DNA from: JBBPYR01 sp038199755
Lineage (GTDB): Bacteria; Chloroflexota; Ktedonobacteria; Ktedonobacterales; Ktedonobacteraceae
Assembly: GCA_038199755.1 (NCBI GenBank)
Contig: JBBPYR010000187.1
Span: 1 to 53,978, forward strand
Length of the DNA: 53,978 bases
Direction: 5' to 3'
Shown: one piece after another, positions 25,008-32,616 of the stretch
How the letters are laid out: each line of letters starts with the position of its first letter
Numbering within the stretch: the first letter of the stretch is position 1
Position numbers and translations under genes: made by a program
Notes under the pieces: generated by a model
Told to the model about the DNA's origin: nothing
The model's input: the letters and a program-made list of their open reading frames with translations, nothing else
Database searches by the model: none

Positions 25008-25562
25008 TTATGGTAGTTCAGATATGTGCTGTACAAGCAGTTTCCGGCGATAGCGTAACTGATGCCAGATGATCCATGCGAGGCAGAAGAGTGGTAACGA
25101 GCCAATCAGCCAGCCCAACCAGATAGGCATAGCTCCTGGCGCGGATACCACGATGGGAAAACTCGCCTCAGCTGAGCCGCGTGGTCCGTCGAGCTGCACC
25201 GCAATCTGCCAAGCACCACGTACAGGCATACGAATGTTGCCTGTGAGTGTACTGGTCGCGTTCAGCGGCGACAACTGCGCATGTAATGGAATAGCATCAG
25301 TGCCTAGTCCCGGTAACATATTGATATGTCCTGAAAGTCGCAATGCGCTTTCTTGAGGCACAACCGTCACTTGCACCGCTTGATCGGTTATCGGCGGATA
25401 TTGGTAGAGATTGACCTGTACGATGTAGGGGCCAACAGCTAGCGTTCTCGTGAGCGCAGGCCCGTCGTTCGCTTGCGCTACCCGCGAAGTAAGCAGCATA
25501 ACACCTATCATCAGAGCAAGCGTAAAACAACTACCTGCGAGCATTCTTCCTAATGCGTGCAT
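25008..25562 (-). CDS. YtkA-like exported/membrane-anchored protein
   Basis: 184 residues from ATG 25562, which has GGGAGA upstream; longer starts would overlap the preceding gene. N-terminal signal/anchor helix (about 8-26, SCFTLALMIGVMLLT), a beta-sandwich extracellular region with IRMPVRGAWQIAVQLDGPRG (about 105-130) as in YtkA/FixH-like domains, and a C-terminal membrane helix (about 148-172, LGWLIGSLPLFCLAWIIWH) followed by a basic tail. YtkA-like domains are often linked with copper handling or cytochrome oxidase assembly, but no metal ligands are obvious here. It lies 31 bp after a polytopic membrane-protein gene on the same strand, so they form an operon. Confidence 0.7.
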   Translation of the reverse strand: MHALGRMLAGSCFTLALMIGVMLLTSRVAQANDGPALTRTLAVGPYIVQVNLYQYPPITDQAVQVTVVPQESALRLSGHINMLPGLGTDAIPLHAQLSPLNATSTLTGNIRMPVRGAWQIAVQLDGPRGSAEASFPIVVSAPGAMPIWLGWLIGSLPLFCLAWIIWHQLRYRRKLLVQHISELP

Positions 25563-25593
25563 AGTGATTGATTCTCCCAATCGCAAACTATAC

Positions 25594-26823
25594 TTACCTT
25601 TTATTGAAGTACCAGACATCGCCGAAGCTCGCCCCACCAAATGTGCCAATAATACCGAAAACAAGTAGTATCGGCACCGCAATTAGGACAACCTGAACCA
25701 TCGTGTCAGGCGCAATCAGAACGCCCGGTTCTTCCAGAAAGACACGCGGCAAATCCCACGAACCCATGATAATGCACGGAGCAATCACCAATTGTGGCAA
25801 TGTAATCAGTATACCCAGTAGCCAGTTCCCCCGCGTCACGCCACCGAGTTTGCGCTTATGCGTGAGCCGCCAGAATGCCACGCCATCTATGATAAATGCG
25901 GAAATGAGAAAAGTCAGCGGGAACACCGCATCAGAGAGTCTAAAATAAGGCTGCTGTGCTACACGGTACGATAAACCTTGCCAAACCACGCCAACACGAA
26001 TGGCCCACGGCACAAAAAGTTCCTCCAGGAAGGTATGCACCAGCAACAGAAAGACTGTAAGCAATGCCGTACCTGGTAGACGTGTAAAGCGAACCGCGGC
26101 AATCAGCATCAGTGCGCCGCAGAGCACCAGAGGTATGCCATAGGTGGGAATAATCAATAGGCCAAATACAGCAATGGGAGCCTGTAAAAAGCCGATTAAC
26201 GTGAAATTCATTAATCCAGCAATGATGAAGAGTGTTCCCCACTCAAGCACATTCAAGCCCAGAAAGCGACGGGAAGGATAATCACTAGTGCGCTCGTGGG
26301 CCGCTTCTGAGGCAAAGATATAGATCATGCCGAGGATGGCAATCAGGCCACCTGAGATCCCCATCAAATGAAAAGGTGCCCACAGTGCGATATCAATGCC
26401 GTACATTTCATGCCAGTAGTTGTCAAGCGGAGCCGCGCTAAGCGTGCCAAGTGCGCCAATTCCCGCCAGCAAAAAGCCTATCGGGGCATGGAAAATCTTC
26501 ATAAAAGGGATAGTCGAAGTATCGTCAACACCGGGTCTATGCCTATAGTAGCGCACGGTGTCAGTCAGTACAACGATCAGGGCAATCAAGCCTGCACCAG
26601 CGACACATGAGTAAATGAGCGTATGCGGCGGCGTCCAGAACCAATCGCGCCCAACATAGAAATGCCACTCTCTATCCCAGATTGCGCCTAGCTCACCTTG
26701 CAGCAGAAAGAAGAGCATCAACCAAGCAGCTACACGTCGCAGACGACGTTCATCCTTATCGAAACGCGCACCTTGCTTTAGCGAAGGCTCCGTTACAATA
26801 GCCTGTACCTCTGATTGTGCCAT
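25594..26823 (-). CDS. Polytopic membrane protein of unknown function
   Basis: 409 residues with about ten hydrophobic segments. Near the first helices it has conserved-looking polar motifs WDREWHFYVGRDWFWTPPH (about 49-67) and LDNYWHEMYGID-ALWAPFH (about 132-152), each with His/Trp residues at the membrane edge that could bind a metal or heme. The N-terminal 35 residues are charged and cytoplasmic. Not recognised as a named family. Its partner downstream is a YtkA-like protein, so a role in metal or redox chemistry at the membrane is a guess. It is divergent from a ribbon-helix-helix regulator gene. Confidence 0.7.
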   Translation of the reverse strand: MAQSEVQAIVTEPSLKQGARFDKDERRLRRVAAWLMLFFLLQGELGAIWDREWHFYVGRDWFWTPPHTLIYSCVAGAGLIALIVVLTDTVRYYRHRPGVDDTSTIPFMKIFHAPIGFLLAGIGALGTLSAAPLDNYWHEMYGIDIALWAPFHLMGISGGLIAILGMIYIFASEAAHERTSDYPSRRFLGLNVLEWGTLFIIAGLMNFTLIGFLQAPIAVFGLLIIPTYGIPLVLCGALMLIAAVRFTRLPGTALLTVFLLLVHTFLEELFVPWAIRVGVVWQGLSYRVAQQPYFRLSDAVFPLTFLISAFIIDGVAFWRLTHKRKLGGVTRGNWLLGILITLPQLVIAPCIIMGSWDLPRVFLEEPGVLIAPDTMVQVVLIAVPILLVFGIIGTFGGASFGDVWYFNKR

Positions 26824-26958
26824 AGAGCATGTTCCCTTTTATCGTCTTCAAGCTCATACCCATAGTAGTAGGGGTTTTTCAAGTGTACAAAAAGTCTAAG
26901 CCGAAAGTCAAATTGGAGCCACACCTCCAGGCCTTTCTTTCTTCCTCGTCCACTCCCC

Positions 26959-27011
26959 TTGACAACATGGTGAACATCCTGTTACCATCTATATGGATGG
27001 TAACAGGATGT
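26959..27011 (+). promoter_or_regulatory. Promoter overlapped by long palindromic operator of RHH gene
   Basis: TTGACA at 26959-26964 with TACCAT at 26983-26988 (18-bp spacing) forms a promoter. A perfect inverted repeat with 16-bp arms (26974-26989 and 26996-27011) and a 6-nt centre, TATATG, covers the -10 and start region. The inner arms read GTTACCATC and GATGGTAAC. The gene 16 bp downstream encodes a ribbon-helix-helix protein, so this is most likely its autoregulatory operator. Confidence 0.75.
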
Positions 27012-27026
27012 AAAGGAGGTGGCAAT

Positions 27027-27422
27027 ATGGCAGAACTTGAAAAAACGGAAAAAATTACCATCAATTTGGGGTTAGTCGACCTGGGACAAATTGACCTGTT
27101 AGTGCAAGAAGGCTTTTATTCTAACCGCACTGACTTTATTCGTACAGCGATCCGCACCCAGATTTCCACGCATGCAGATGTGGTCAAGCGTACGGTAGCT
27201 CGTAAGACATTAGTACTTGGTGTGCAGCACTACACAAGGCAGGATTTGGAGACGGTTCGCGCCGCAGGCGAAACGTTGCAAATCAACGTGCTCGGCCTGG
27301 CGAGTATTGCTGAGGATGTCTCACCCGAACTAGCCCTTGCCACCATCGACTCTATCGAAGTACTTGGTGCCTTTCGTGCCAGCCCTGCCGTGAAAGCGGC
27401 ATTGGCAGAGCGTATCAGGTAA
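27027..27422 (+). CDS. CopG-like ribbon-helix-helix transcriptional regulator
   Basis: 131 residues from ATG 27027, behind a textbook ribosome site AAAGGAGGT at 27013-27021; upstream in-frame starts run through the operator and are rejected. Residues 8-52 form the RHH fold: EKITINLGLVDLGQIDLLVQ, then EGFYSNRTDFIRTAIRTQI, where the first strand contacts DNA. The C-terminal half (about 60-131) is unlike NikR's ACT-like nickel domain and has no obvious metal ligands. Preceded by a palindrome that fits a dimer-of-dimers site. May also control the divergent membrane-protein operon 200 bp away (inference). Confidence 0.85.
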   Translation: MAELEKTEKITINLGLVDLGQIDLLVQEGFYSNRTDFIRTAIRTQISTHADVVKRTVARKTLVLGVQHYTRQDLETVRAAGETLQINVLGLASIAEDVSPELALATIDSIEVLGAFRASPAVKAALAERIR

Positions 27423-27482
27423 ACTTTCAGGTGCTCAAGTTTCTCTATTCAGAGCATCACCAACAGGAAGGAACTCTTTCCA

Positions 27483-28574
27483 TTGAATAACCCTATGCAA
27501 GATAGCATGTTAGAAGCGGCCCGTCTCACACGCGACGGAAAACTCAAGGAGGCAACTGCACTTATTCAGCGTACACTTGCTGCTCACTCTTCGCCCGTCA
27601 GCACTACCAACACCGCCAACATGCCAGCAATAACACCGAGCAAGGCCAATCAGCCAATTGAAGCCGAGTTTCGTGTGCTGGATGATTCCCCTGCACCTCA
27701 TAAGAGCAAGCAAGGGCAATTCATTGAGAAGAGCTACAGCAATCCAGCTGGCACACGTCCCTACAAACTCTATATTCCCAGCGGCTATACAGGACAGGCG
27801 GTTCCTCTCGTAGTCATGCTGCACGGCTGCTCACAGAACGCCACCAATTTTTCCATCGGCACACGCATGAATACGCTTGCCGAAGAAGCAACCTTTCTCG
27901 TTGCCTATCCAGAACAAGGCAGTGCGGCGAACAGCACAAAATGCTGGAATTGGTATCAAAAGGCAAACCAGCAGCGCGACAAAGGCGAACCATCACTCAT
28001 CGCAGGCATCACAGAACAGGTCATGCGCGACTATCAGATTGATACGCGCCGCATCTATATCGCAGGGCTATCTTCGGGCGGGGCTATGGCGGCTATCATG
28101 GCCGCCACCTATCCCCATCTCTATGCCGCCGTCTGCGTCCATTCCGGCCTTGCTTATAGTGCCGCGCACGACCTCCCTTCCGCCTTCGCTGCGATGAACC
28201 AAGGGGCAAGCCAACCTGCGAAACAACTGACAAAGGCGATCCCGCTGATCATCTTCCACGGAGACCGTGACACAACCGTAGCCCCTAGCAACGCAGACAC
28301 GCTCCTCAACCAGTGGCTCCAGGCCACGTCTCGCACGCAAGGAGCGGCACTAGCCGCTACGGTAGAACGCGCACACGCAAAGAATGGGTATGCCTACACA
28401 CGCTCTCTCTACCGCAATCGCCGAGAACAAGTGCTTATTGAGCAATGGCTCGTCCATCAAGCAGGCCATGCCTGGTTTGGCGGAAATCCCCAAGGCTCTT
28501 ATACCGACATGCGTGGACCCGATGCCTCCAGCGAAATGCTGCGCTTCTTCAATCAGCATCCCAAAGAGCAATAA
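27483..28574 (+). CDS. PHB depolymerase-family esterase (catalytic type 1)
   Basis: 363 residues. TTG 27483 is chosen because AGGAAGGA lies ten bases upstream; the next ATG (27495) is 22 bases away. The N-terminal helix MLEAARLTRDGKLKEATALI matches the phasin-like head seen in proteobacterial PHB depolymerase-like proteins. Catalytic domain: VVMLHGCSQNATNF (oxyanion), lipase box G195-L-S-S-G199 with nucleophile S197, acid in FHGDRDTTV, and His in HQAGHAWFGG. No signal peptide, so it may act on intracellular granules or esters. In this family CWNWY with a second Cys pair can form disulfides. Substrate is likely a short-chain polyhydroxyalkanoate, not proven. Ends in a hairpin shared with the converging gene. 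Confidence 0.88.
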   Translation: MNNPMQDSMLEAARLTRDGKLKEATALIQRTLAAHSSPVSTTNTANMPAITPSKANQPIEAEFRVLDDSPAPHKSKQGQFIEKSYSNPAGTRPYKLYIPSGYTGQAVPLVVMLHGCSQNATNFSIGTRMNTLAEEATFLVAYPEQGSAANSTKCWNWYQKANQQRDKGEPSLIAGITEQVMRDYQIDTRRIYIAGLSSGGAMAAIMAATYPHLYAAVCVHSGLAYSAAHDLPSAFAAMNQGASQPAKQLTKAIPLIIFHGDRDTTVAPSNADTLLNQWLQATSRTQGAALAATVERAHAKNGYAYTRSLYRNRREQVLIEQWLVHQAGHAWFGGNPQGSYTDMRGPDASSEMLRFFNQHPKEQ

Positions 28575-28633
28575 CTACAGCAAAAAAGGCCACTCTCGTC
28601 GAGAGTGGCCTTTTTTGCTGTAGTTATTGCTCT
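28565..28633. terminator. Long perfect hairpin between converging genes
   Basis: Arms of 34 bp (28565-28598 and 28600-28633) with a single-base loop. The stem contains A6/T6, giving a U-run on both strands. It overlaps the last codons of both converging genes. Confidence 0.9.
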
Positions 28634-29429
28634 AAATCTTGTTGCGCGTCCTGCCCAGGTTCCCTGGAATATCCTCGTTCAGGCCAATGTGGTTTACCAC
28701 CACACGTACGCCCGGAATACCAATCAGTTCGCGTTCCAGCATCAACTTCATATCCTCTGTGGGAACATCACCGTATAGTTGCAGAATGTAATTCTCAACC
28801 AGCACCGTAATATTGTGCGACCCATCCAGCTTGCCCTTTTCCTGCAAACTCGTGATCCGAGCATTCGCCAAGTTCAAAATAGCATCCTCGGCGACGACAA
28901 AATTTTTCACATTGGCAACGTTGGGCAACTGCCACAACGCATCCTCAAGCTCATCACGCTGTGCCTCAAGCTCCACCTTGCCATAGACCGCCAGAGCCAC
29001 CGTATCGCCCTGCACATCCTCAAGCTCCACACGCACGGGATGCGTGCTGTAGGCCGTGCTGCTGACCGTTACCACGCGCTCAACCATCTCCTGAGCCAGT
29101 TCCAGCACCTGCTCTGGTGTCAAATCGGGCTGATAATTCTCAACCCCCTCTTTAGCTTGCTCGCCCGCCATGGGATCCTCTAATGCCCAACCCATAATGC
29201 CAATCAGCACAAAGGGTGTCGCAATAATCGTCAACCAGGGATTTTTTGGAATAAAGAGCAAACCCGTAATCGCAGCAATGACCGCTAAGCTCAAGATCAA
29301 TGGCCAGTAGCTGGGACCGGGCAAATGTATATGATGCCCTGCCTCATCCCCGTGTGCATCTGCATGAACGTCGAGTGACGAGTGTACTTCGCCCTCTGTC
29401 AGATTAGCACTTTGAAGAGACGTATCCAT
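28632..29429 (-). CDS. BON-domain membrane protein
   Basis: 265 residues. His/Asp-rich head (about 20-35, DVHADAHGDEAGHHIHLPGP), two membrane helices (about 42-60 and 65-82, WPLILSLAVIAAITGLLFI and LTIIATPFVLIGIMGWAL), then two BON-like domains (about 105-175 and 190-255), each with the Pro-Val/Gly-Val turn (LWQLPNVANVKNFV; LIGIPGVRVVVNHI). BON domains bind lipid or peptidoglycan. The helix pair resembles small cytochrome oxidase subunits, so the protein looks like a fusion of that hairpin with BON domains. GAGGAGA precedes the ATG. Function unknown. Confidence 0.78.
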   Translation of the reverse strand: MDTSLQSANLTEGEVHSSLDVHADAHGDEAGHHIHLPGPSYWPLILSLAVIAAITGLLFIPKNPWLTIIATPFVLIGIMGWALEDPMAGEQAKEGVENYQPDLTPEQVLELAQEMVERVVTVSSTAYSTHPVRVELEDVQGDTVALAVYGKVELEAQRDELEDALWQLPNVANVKNFVVAEDAILNLANARITSLQEKGKLDGSHNITVLVENYILQLYGDVPTEDMKLMLERELIGIPGVRVVVNHIGLNEDIPGNLGRTRNKI

Positions 29430-29601
29430 AAGTGTCGTTCTCCTCTAGCTTGATATACAAAAATTATTGATTTCGTAAAAAGCAAATATTCCTTCTTTTG
29501 TAAGCATACCAAATATCATCAGTTCATGCAACTGTTACATGATTGACGGCTATGAGAGAATGATAAAAATACCATTATCCTTAACTACATTTGAGAAACA
29601 C

Positions 29602-30783
29602 ATGCCATCATTTTCATTCACTATAGACGCAGAATGTCCCGAAACATGGGCGCGGGCTAGCACCATCCAGACACCACACGGTGCCATCCAGACGCCCATC
29701 TTTATGCCCGTTGGCACCCAGGCCACCGTCAAAAGTGTCTCGCCAGAAGAACTCCATGCCGTTGGAGCGCAAATCATTCTTTCCAACACCTATCACCTCA
29801 TGCTGCGCCCCAGTTCACCGCTGATCGACTCGTTCGGTGGCCTGCACAACTTCATGCACTGGGATGGTCCCATCCTCACCGATAGCGGCGGCTTCCAGGT
29901 ATGGAGCCTCGCCAGCATGCGCACACTCAGCGAGGACGGCGTCACCTTTCGCTCACACATAGACGGCTCCAAGCACATCATGACCCCCGAAAGCGTCATG
30001 CAGACCGAGGCCGAGATCGGAGCAGACATCATCCTGCCCCTCGACATCTGCTCGCCCTATCCCTGCACGCCACTAGAGGCACGTAGGGCGATGGAGCAGA
30101 CGCACCGTTGGGAAGAGCGCGCCCTCCTCGCCAAAGAGCAGTATAACCCCGCACAGACGCTTTTCGGCATAGTGCAGGGTGCCTTCGAGCCAGAGCTGCG
30201 TCGTGAAAGCGCACACATCATCGGCAACATGCCCTTTAAGGGGCTTTCCATCGGTGGCCTCTCGGTCGGTGAACCAAAAGCGATGATGTGGGACATGCTC
30301 AAATACGTCACGCCAGCATTGCCACGCGACAAGCCACGGCACCTGCTCGGCGTCGGCTCACCGGAAGACCTTGTCATCGGCGTTGGCTTGGGCATGGATA
30401 TGTTCGATTGCGTGCTTCCCACCCGTGTCGCACGTCACGGCGGCCTCTTCACACGCACTGGCCGCATCAGCATCAAAGGCGCACGCTACCGCAACCAGCA
30501 TGGCCCCATCGAAGAGGGCTGCGACTGCTACACCTGCCGCAACTATAGCGCGGCCTACGTCAATCACCTCATCCGCAGCGAAGAACTGCTCTACGAGCGG
30601 CTCGGCACCATCCACAATCTCCGCTTCATGCTGCGCCTCGCCGCCGATCTGCGCGCCAGCATCCTCGCGGGCAGCTACCCTGCCTTCCGCGACGAATTTC
30701 TCGCGCGCTACATTCCGGCCTCCGAAAAGGTGCGCGATGAACAACGAGAAAAGTGGAAATTGGCCCGTACACAAAAAGGCTAA
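29602..30783 (+). CDS. tgt: Queuine/preQ1 tRNA-guanine transglycosylase
   Basis: 393 residues from ATG 29602 (MPSFSFTIDAE), the family-like start; an ATG 63 bases earlier lies in a possible promoter (TTGACG 29543). TIM-barrel enzyme that replaces G34 of GUN-anticodon tRNAs. D94 in LTDSGGFQV is the acid, D269 in GMDMFDCVLPTR the nucleophile, and zinc ligands are C307, C309, C312 and H338, all present with the spacing known from the Zymomonas enzyme. Length is normal. No other queuosine genes lie in the window. Very firm. Confidence 0.96.
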   Translation: MPSFSFTIDAECPETWARASTIQTPHGAIQTPIFMPVGTQATVKSVSPEELHAVGAQIILSNTYHLMLRPSSPLIDSFGGLHNFMHWDGPILTDSGGFQVWSLASMRTLSEDGVTFRSHIDGSKHIMTPESVMQTEAEIGADIILPLDICSPYPCTPLEARRAMEQTHRWEERALLAKEQYNPAQTLFGIVQGAFEPELRRESAHIIGNMPFKGLSIGGLSVGEPKAMMWDMLKYVTPALPRDKPRHLLGVGSPEDLVIGVGLGMDMFDCVLPTRVARHGGLFTRTGRISIKGARYRNQHGPIEEGCDCYTCRNYSAAYVNHLIRSEELLYERLGTIHNLRFMLRLAADLRASILAGSYPAFRDEFLARYIPASEKVRDEQREKWKLARTQKG

Positions 30784-30820
30784 AAATGTGATATATCTAT
30801 GGGTAAAGAGTCATTGTAAA

Positions 30821-30886
30821 GGGCACCCGTAAAGGGATGCCCACAAGCGAAGCGGTATCATGGTAGAGGCATCCCTTTACGGGTAC
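30821..30886. repeat. Inverted pair of CACCCGTAAAGGGATG repeats
   Basis: ACCCGTAAAGGGATGCC (30825-30841) and its exact reverse complement (30868-30884) flank 26 bp. Each half is itself palindromic (GGGCACCC..GGGATGCCC). Related copies are at 40626-40646 and 53702-53723. It may act as a terminator for tgt. Confidence 0.8.
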
Positions 30887-30924
30887 CTTCTCTGCTGTCC
30901 ATACGTATTATCGAGGAAACGCTC

Positions 30925-31746
30925 ATGCAGACATATCGTTATGTTGACACAGGCACACAGGATGCAGCCTTAAACATGGCCATTGACGAGGCCATACTCA
31001 CTCATTATCTCAATGGCGAGGTACCACCCACCCTGCGCGTCTTCCGCTGGACACAGCCTGCTATCTCGCTTGGACGCTTCCAAAACGTCGAACGCGAAAT
31101 CGACGGCGAGGCATGCCAGCGGCAGGACATAGCATTAGTGCGTCGTCCCACTGGTGGACGGGCCGTCTATCACCGCGATGAGTTCACCTATAGCATCATC
31201 ATTGGCAAGCGTGAAGGTGTTCCTTCTGGTGTCGTCGCAGCCTACGCCTATCTCGCGCACGGCCTCATTGCCGCCCTCAACGCCTTGGGCGTACATGCCA
31301 TCTTGAGCGATGAGCACGTCAGCAAACATCCATCCGCCGCCTGCTTCGCATCCTCCACCCAGGCCGACCTCACCAGCAACGGCTACAAGCTCGTGGGCAG
31401 CGCACAGGTCTGGAAAGATGAAGGCTTGTTACAACAAGGCTCCCTGCCACTCGATGACTGCTCCGCCGAATTCTTCGCGCTGCTATGCTACCCTAGCGAA
31501 GCAGACCGTCAGGAAGCCCTAGCATCCTATCGCGAAAAAACCACGCCGCTACACAGCTTCGTCCCCGACACGCCATGGGACGACGTAGCCACCGCCTTCA
31601 AAAGCGGCTTTAGCGCAGCCCTGCAAACCTCATTCGAGACGGACACCCTCTCACCAAAAGAATGGGACCTTGCCCACCAGCTCGTCGCAGAAAAATATAG
31701 CAAACTGACATGGCGCAAAGACCGCGTCACATTGGTACAAGGATAG
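30925..31746 (+). CDS. lipM: Lipoate/octanoate-protein ligase-like, LipM-type octanoyltransferase
   Basis: 273 residues of the BPL/LplA/LipB fold. RRPTGGRAVYHRDEFTYSII (73-92) is the substrate-binding loop; C140 in SAACFASSTQADL corresponds to the catalytic cysteine of LipM, and K155 in NGYKLVGSAQ is the conserved lysine. A cysteine at this site separates LipM octanoyltransferases from LplA ligases. It would move octanoate from ACP to lipoyl domains (GcvH or E2). AGGAAA precedes the ATG. Followed 36 bp later by a TIM-barrel gene, with a GTAGGGGC repeat in between. LplA or LipL activity is the alternative. Confidence 0.82.
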   Translation: MQTYRYVDTGTQDAALNMAIDEAILTHYLNGEVPPTLRVFRWTQPAISLGRFQNVEREIDGEACQRQDIALVRRPTGGRAVYHRDEFTYSIIIGKREGVPSGVVAAYAYLAHGLIAALNALGVHAILSDEHVSKHPSAACFASSTQADLTSNGYKLVGSAQVWKDEGLLQQGSLPLDDCSAEFFALLCYPSEADRQEALASYREKTTPLHSFVPDTPWDDVATAFKSGFSAALQTSFETDTLSPKEWDLAHQLVAEKYSKLTWRKDRVTLVQG

Positions 31747-31770
31747 GTAGGGGCGAGATTCATCGCACCC
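31747..31770 (+). repeat. GTAGGGGC palindromic repeat copy
   Basis: GTAGGGGCGAGATTCATCGC followed by ACCC, a degenerate copy of the family seen between rsmH and ftsI, ending just before the ribosome site AGGAGGT of the next gene. Confidence 0.8.
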
Positions 31771-31782
31771 AGGAGGTACATC

Positions 31783-32571
31783 ATGAGATTCGGTATCTGC
31801 GCACCCTTTCAAGAGGTAGCCACACTTGCCAGCTATCCCTTCGACTATCTCGAAGAAAACGTACAGCGCTTCCTGCTGCCAGAAAGCTCCCAGGAAGACT
31901 TCATGGCACTCTGGCAAGCGGCCCGCCAACTGCCAATTCCCATTGAGGCCGCAAATAGCTTCCTGCCGGGCAGCATACCAGTGGTAGCCACAGCCACGCA
32001 AACGGTAGACACAACCCGCCTGCAACGCTACGTAAAAACCGCCCTCCAACGTGCCGAACAGGTTGGCATCCGCGTCATCGTCTTTGGCAGCGGCGGTGCT
32101 CGCGCTTGCCCACCAGGATACAATCGCGACGAGGCCACCCAACAAATCGGCGCACATCTCACCCGTTGGAACGACTGGGCGCAGCAACACGGCGTCATCA
32201 TCGTGCTTGAGCCACTACGCTACGAGGAGACCAACACCCTCAACACCGTGGCTGAGGCAGGCACCCTCGTCGCTAGCATCAAGCAACCCGCCATCCAACT
32301 CCTCGCCGACATCTACCACATGGCCTGTAATCACGAGACACCGGCAGACATTCCGCCGTGGGCCACACTTCTCTACCATGTGCATGTCGCGGAAAAGCAA
32401 GATCGCGCCGCCCCTGGCCGCTACAAAGAAGATTTTCGCCCCTATTTCGCCGCCCTGCACCAAGCCAACTATGATCGTCGCATCTCCATCGAATGCAACT
32501 GGCAACAACTCGCCACCGAGGTAGGACCAGCCATCCAAACCCTACGCGAGCAATGGCAAGCTAGCGAATAA
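31783..32571 (+). CDS. Sugar phosphate isomerase/epimerase-like TIM-barrel protein
   Basis: 262 residues, xylose-isomerase-like TIM barrel (AP endonuclease 2 superfamily). MRFGICAPFQEVATLASYPF at the first strand, RVIVFGSGGARACP, IIVLEPLRYEETNTLNTVAE (metal-binding Glu), LADIYHMACN (Asp/His) and LYHVHVAEKQDRAAPG and RISIECNW provide the usual metal ligands. Strong ribosome site AGGAGGT five bases from the ATG. Substrate unknown. Two related sugar-metabolism-like proteins follow on the opposite strand. Confidence 0.82.
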   Translation: MRFGICAPFQEVATLASYPFDYLEENVQRFLLPESSQEDFMALWQAARQLPIPIEAANSFLPGSIPVVATATQTVDTTRLQRYVKTALQRAEQVGIRVIVFGSGGARACPPGYNRDEATQQIGAHLTRWNDWAQQHGVIIVLEPLRYEETNTLNTVAEAGTLVASIKQPAIQLLADIYHMACNHETPADIPPWATLLYHVHVAEKQDRAAPGRYKEDFRPYFAALHQANYDRRISIECNWQQLATEVGPAIQTLREQWQASE

Positions 32572-32572
32572 C

Positions 32573-32612
32573 AGCTAAACACAACATGGGCATGCCCGTG
32601 TTGTGTTTAGCT
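32573..32612. terminator. Hairpin between converging genes
   Basis: AGCTAAACACAACA (32573-32586) pairs with TGTTGTGTTTAGCT (32599-32612); an inner GGGC-AT-GCCC helix closes the loop after one T:G pair. Bidirectional. Confidence 0.75.
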
Positions 32613-32616
32613 CTAA

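Noticed and set aside
25563..25682. Longer start for the YtkA-like gene
   Set aside because: It would overlap the preceding gene by 89 bp and put a poor sequence before the signal-like helix.
26829..27026. Longer start for the RHH regulator
   Set aside because: The extension would cover the promoter and operator; ATG 27027 has a perfect ribosome site.
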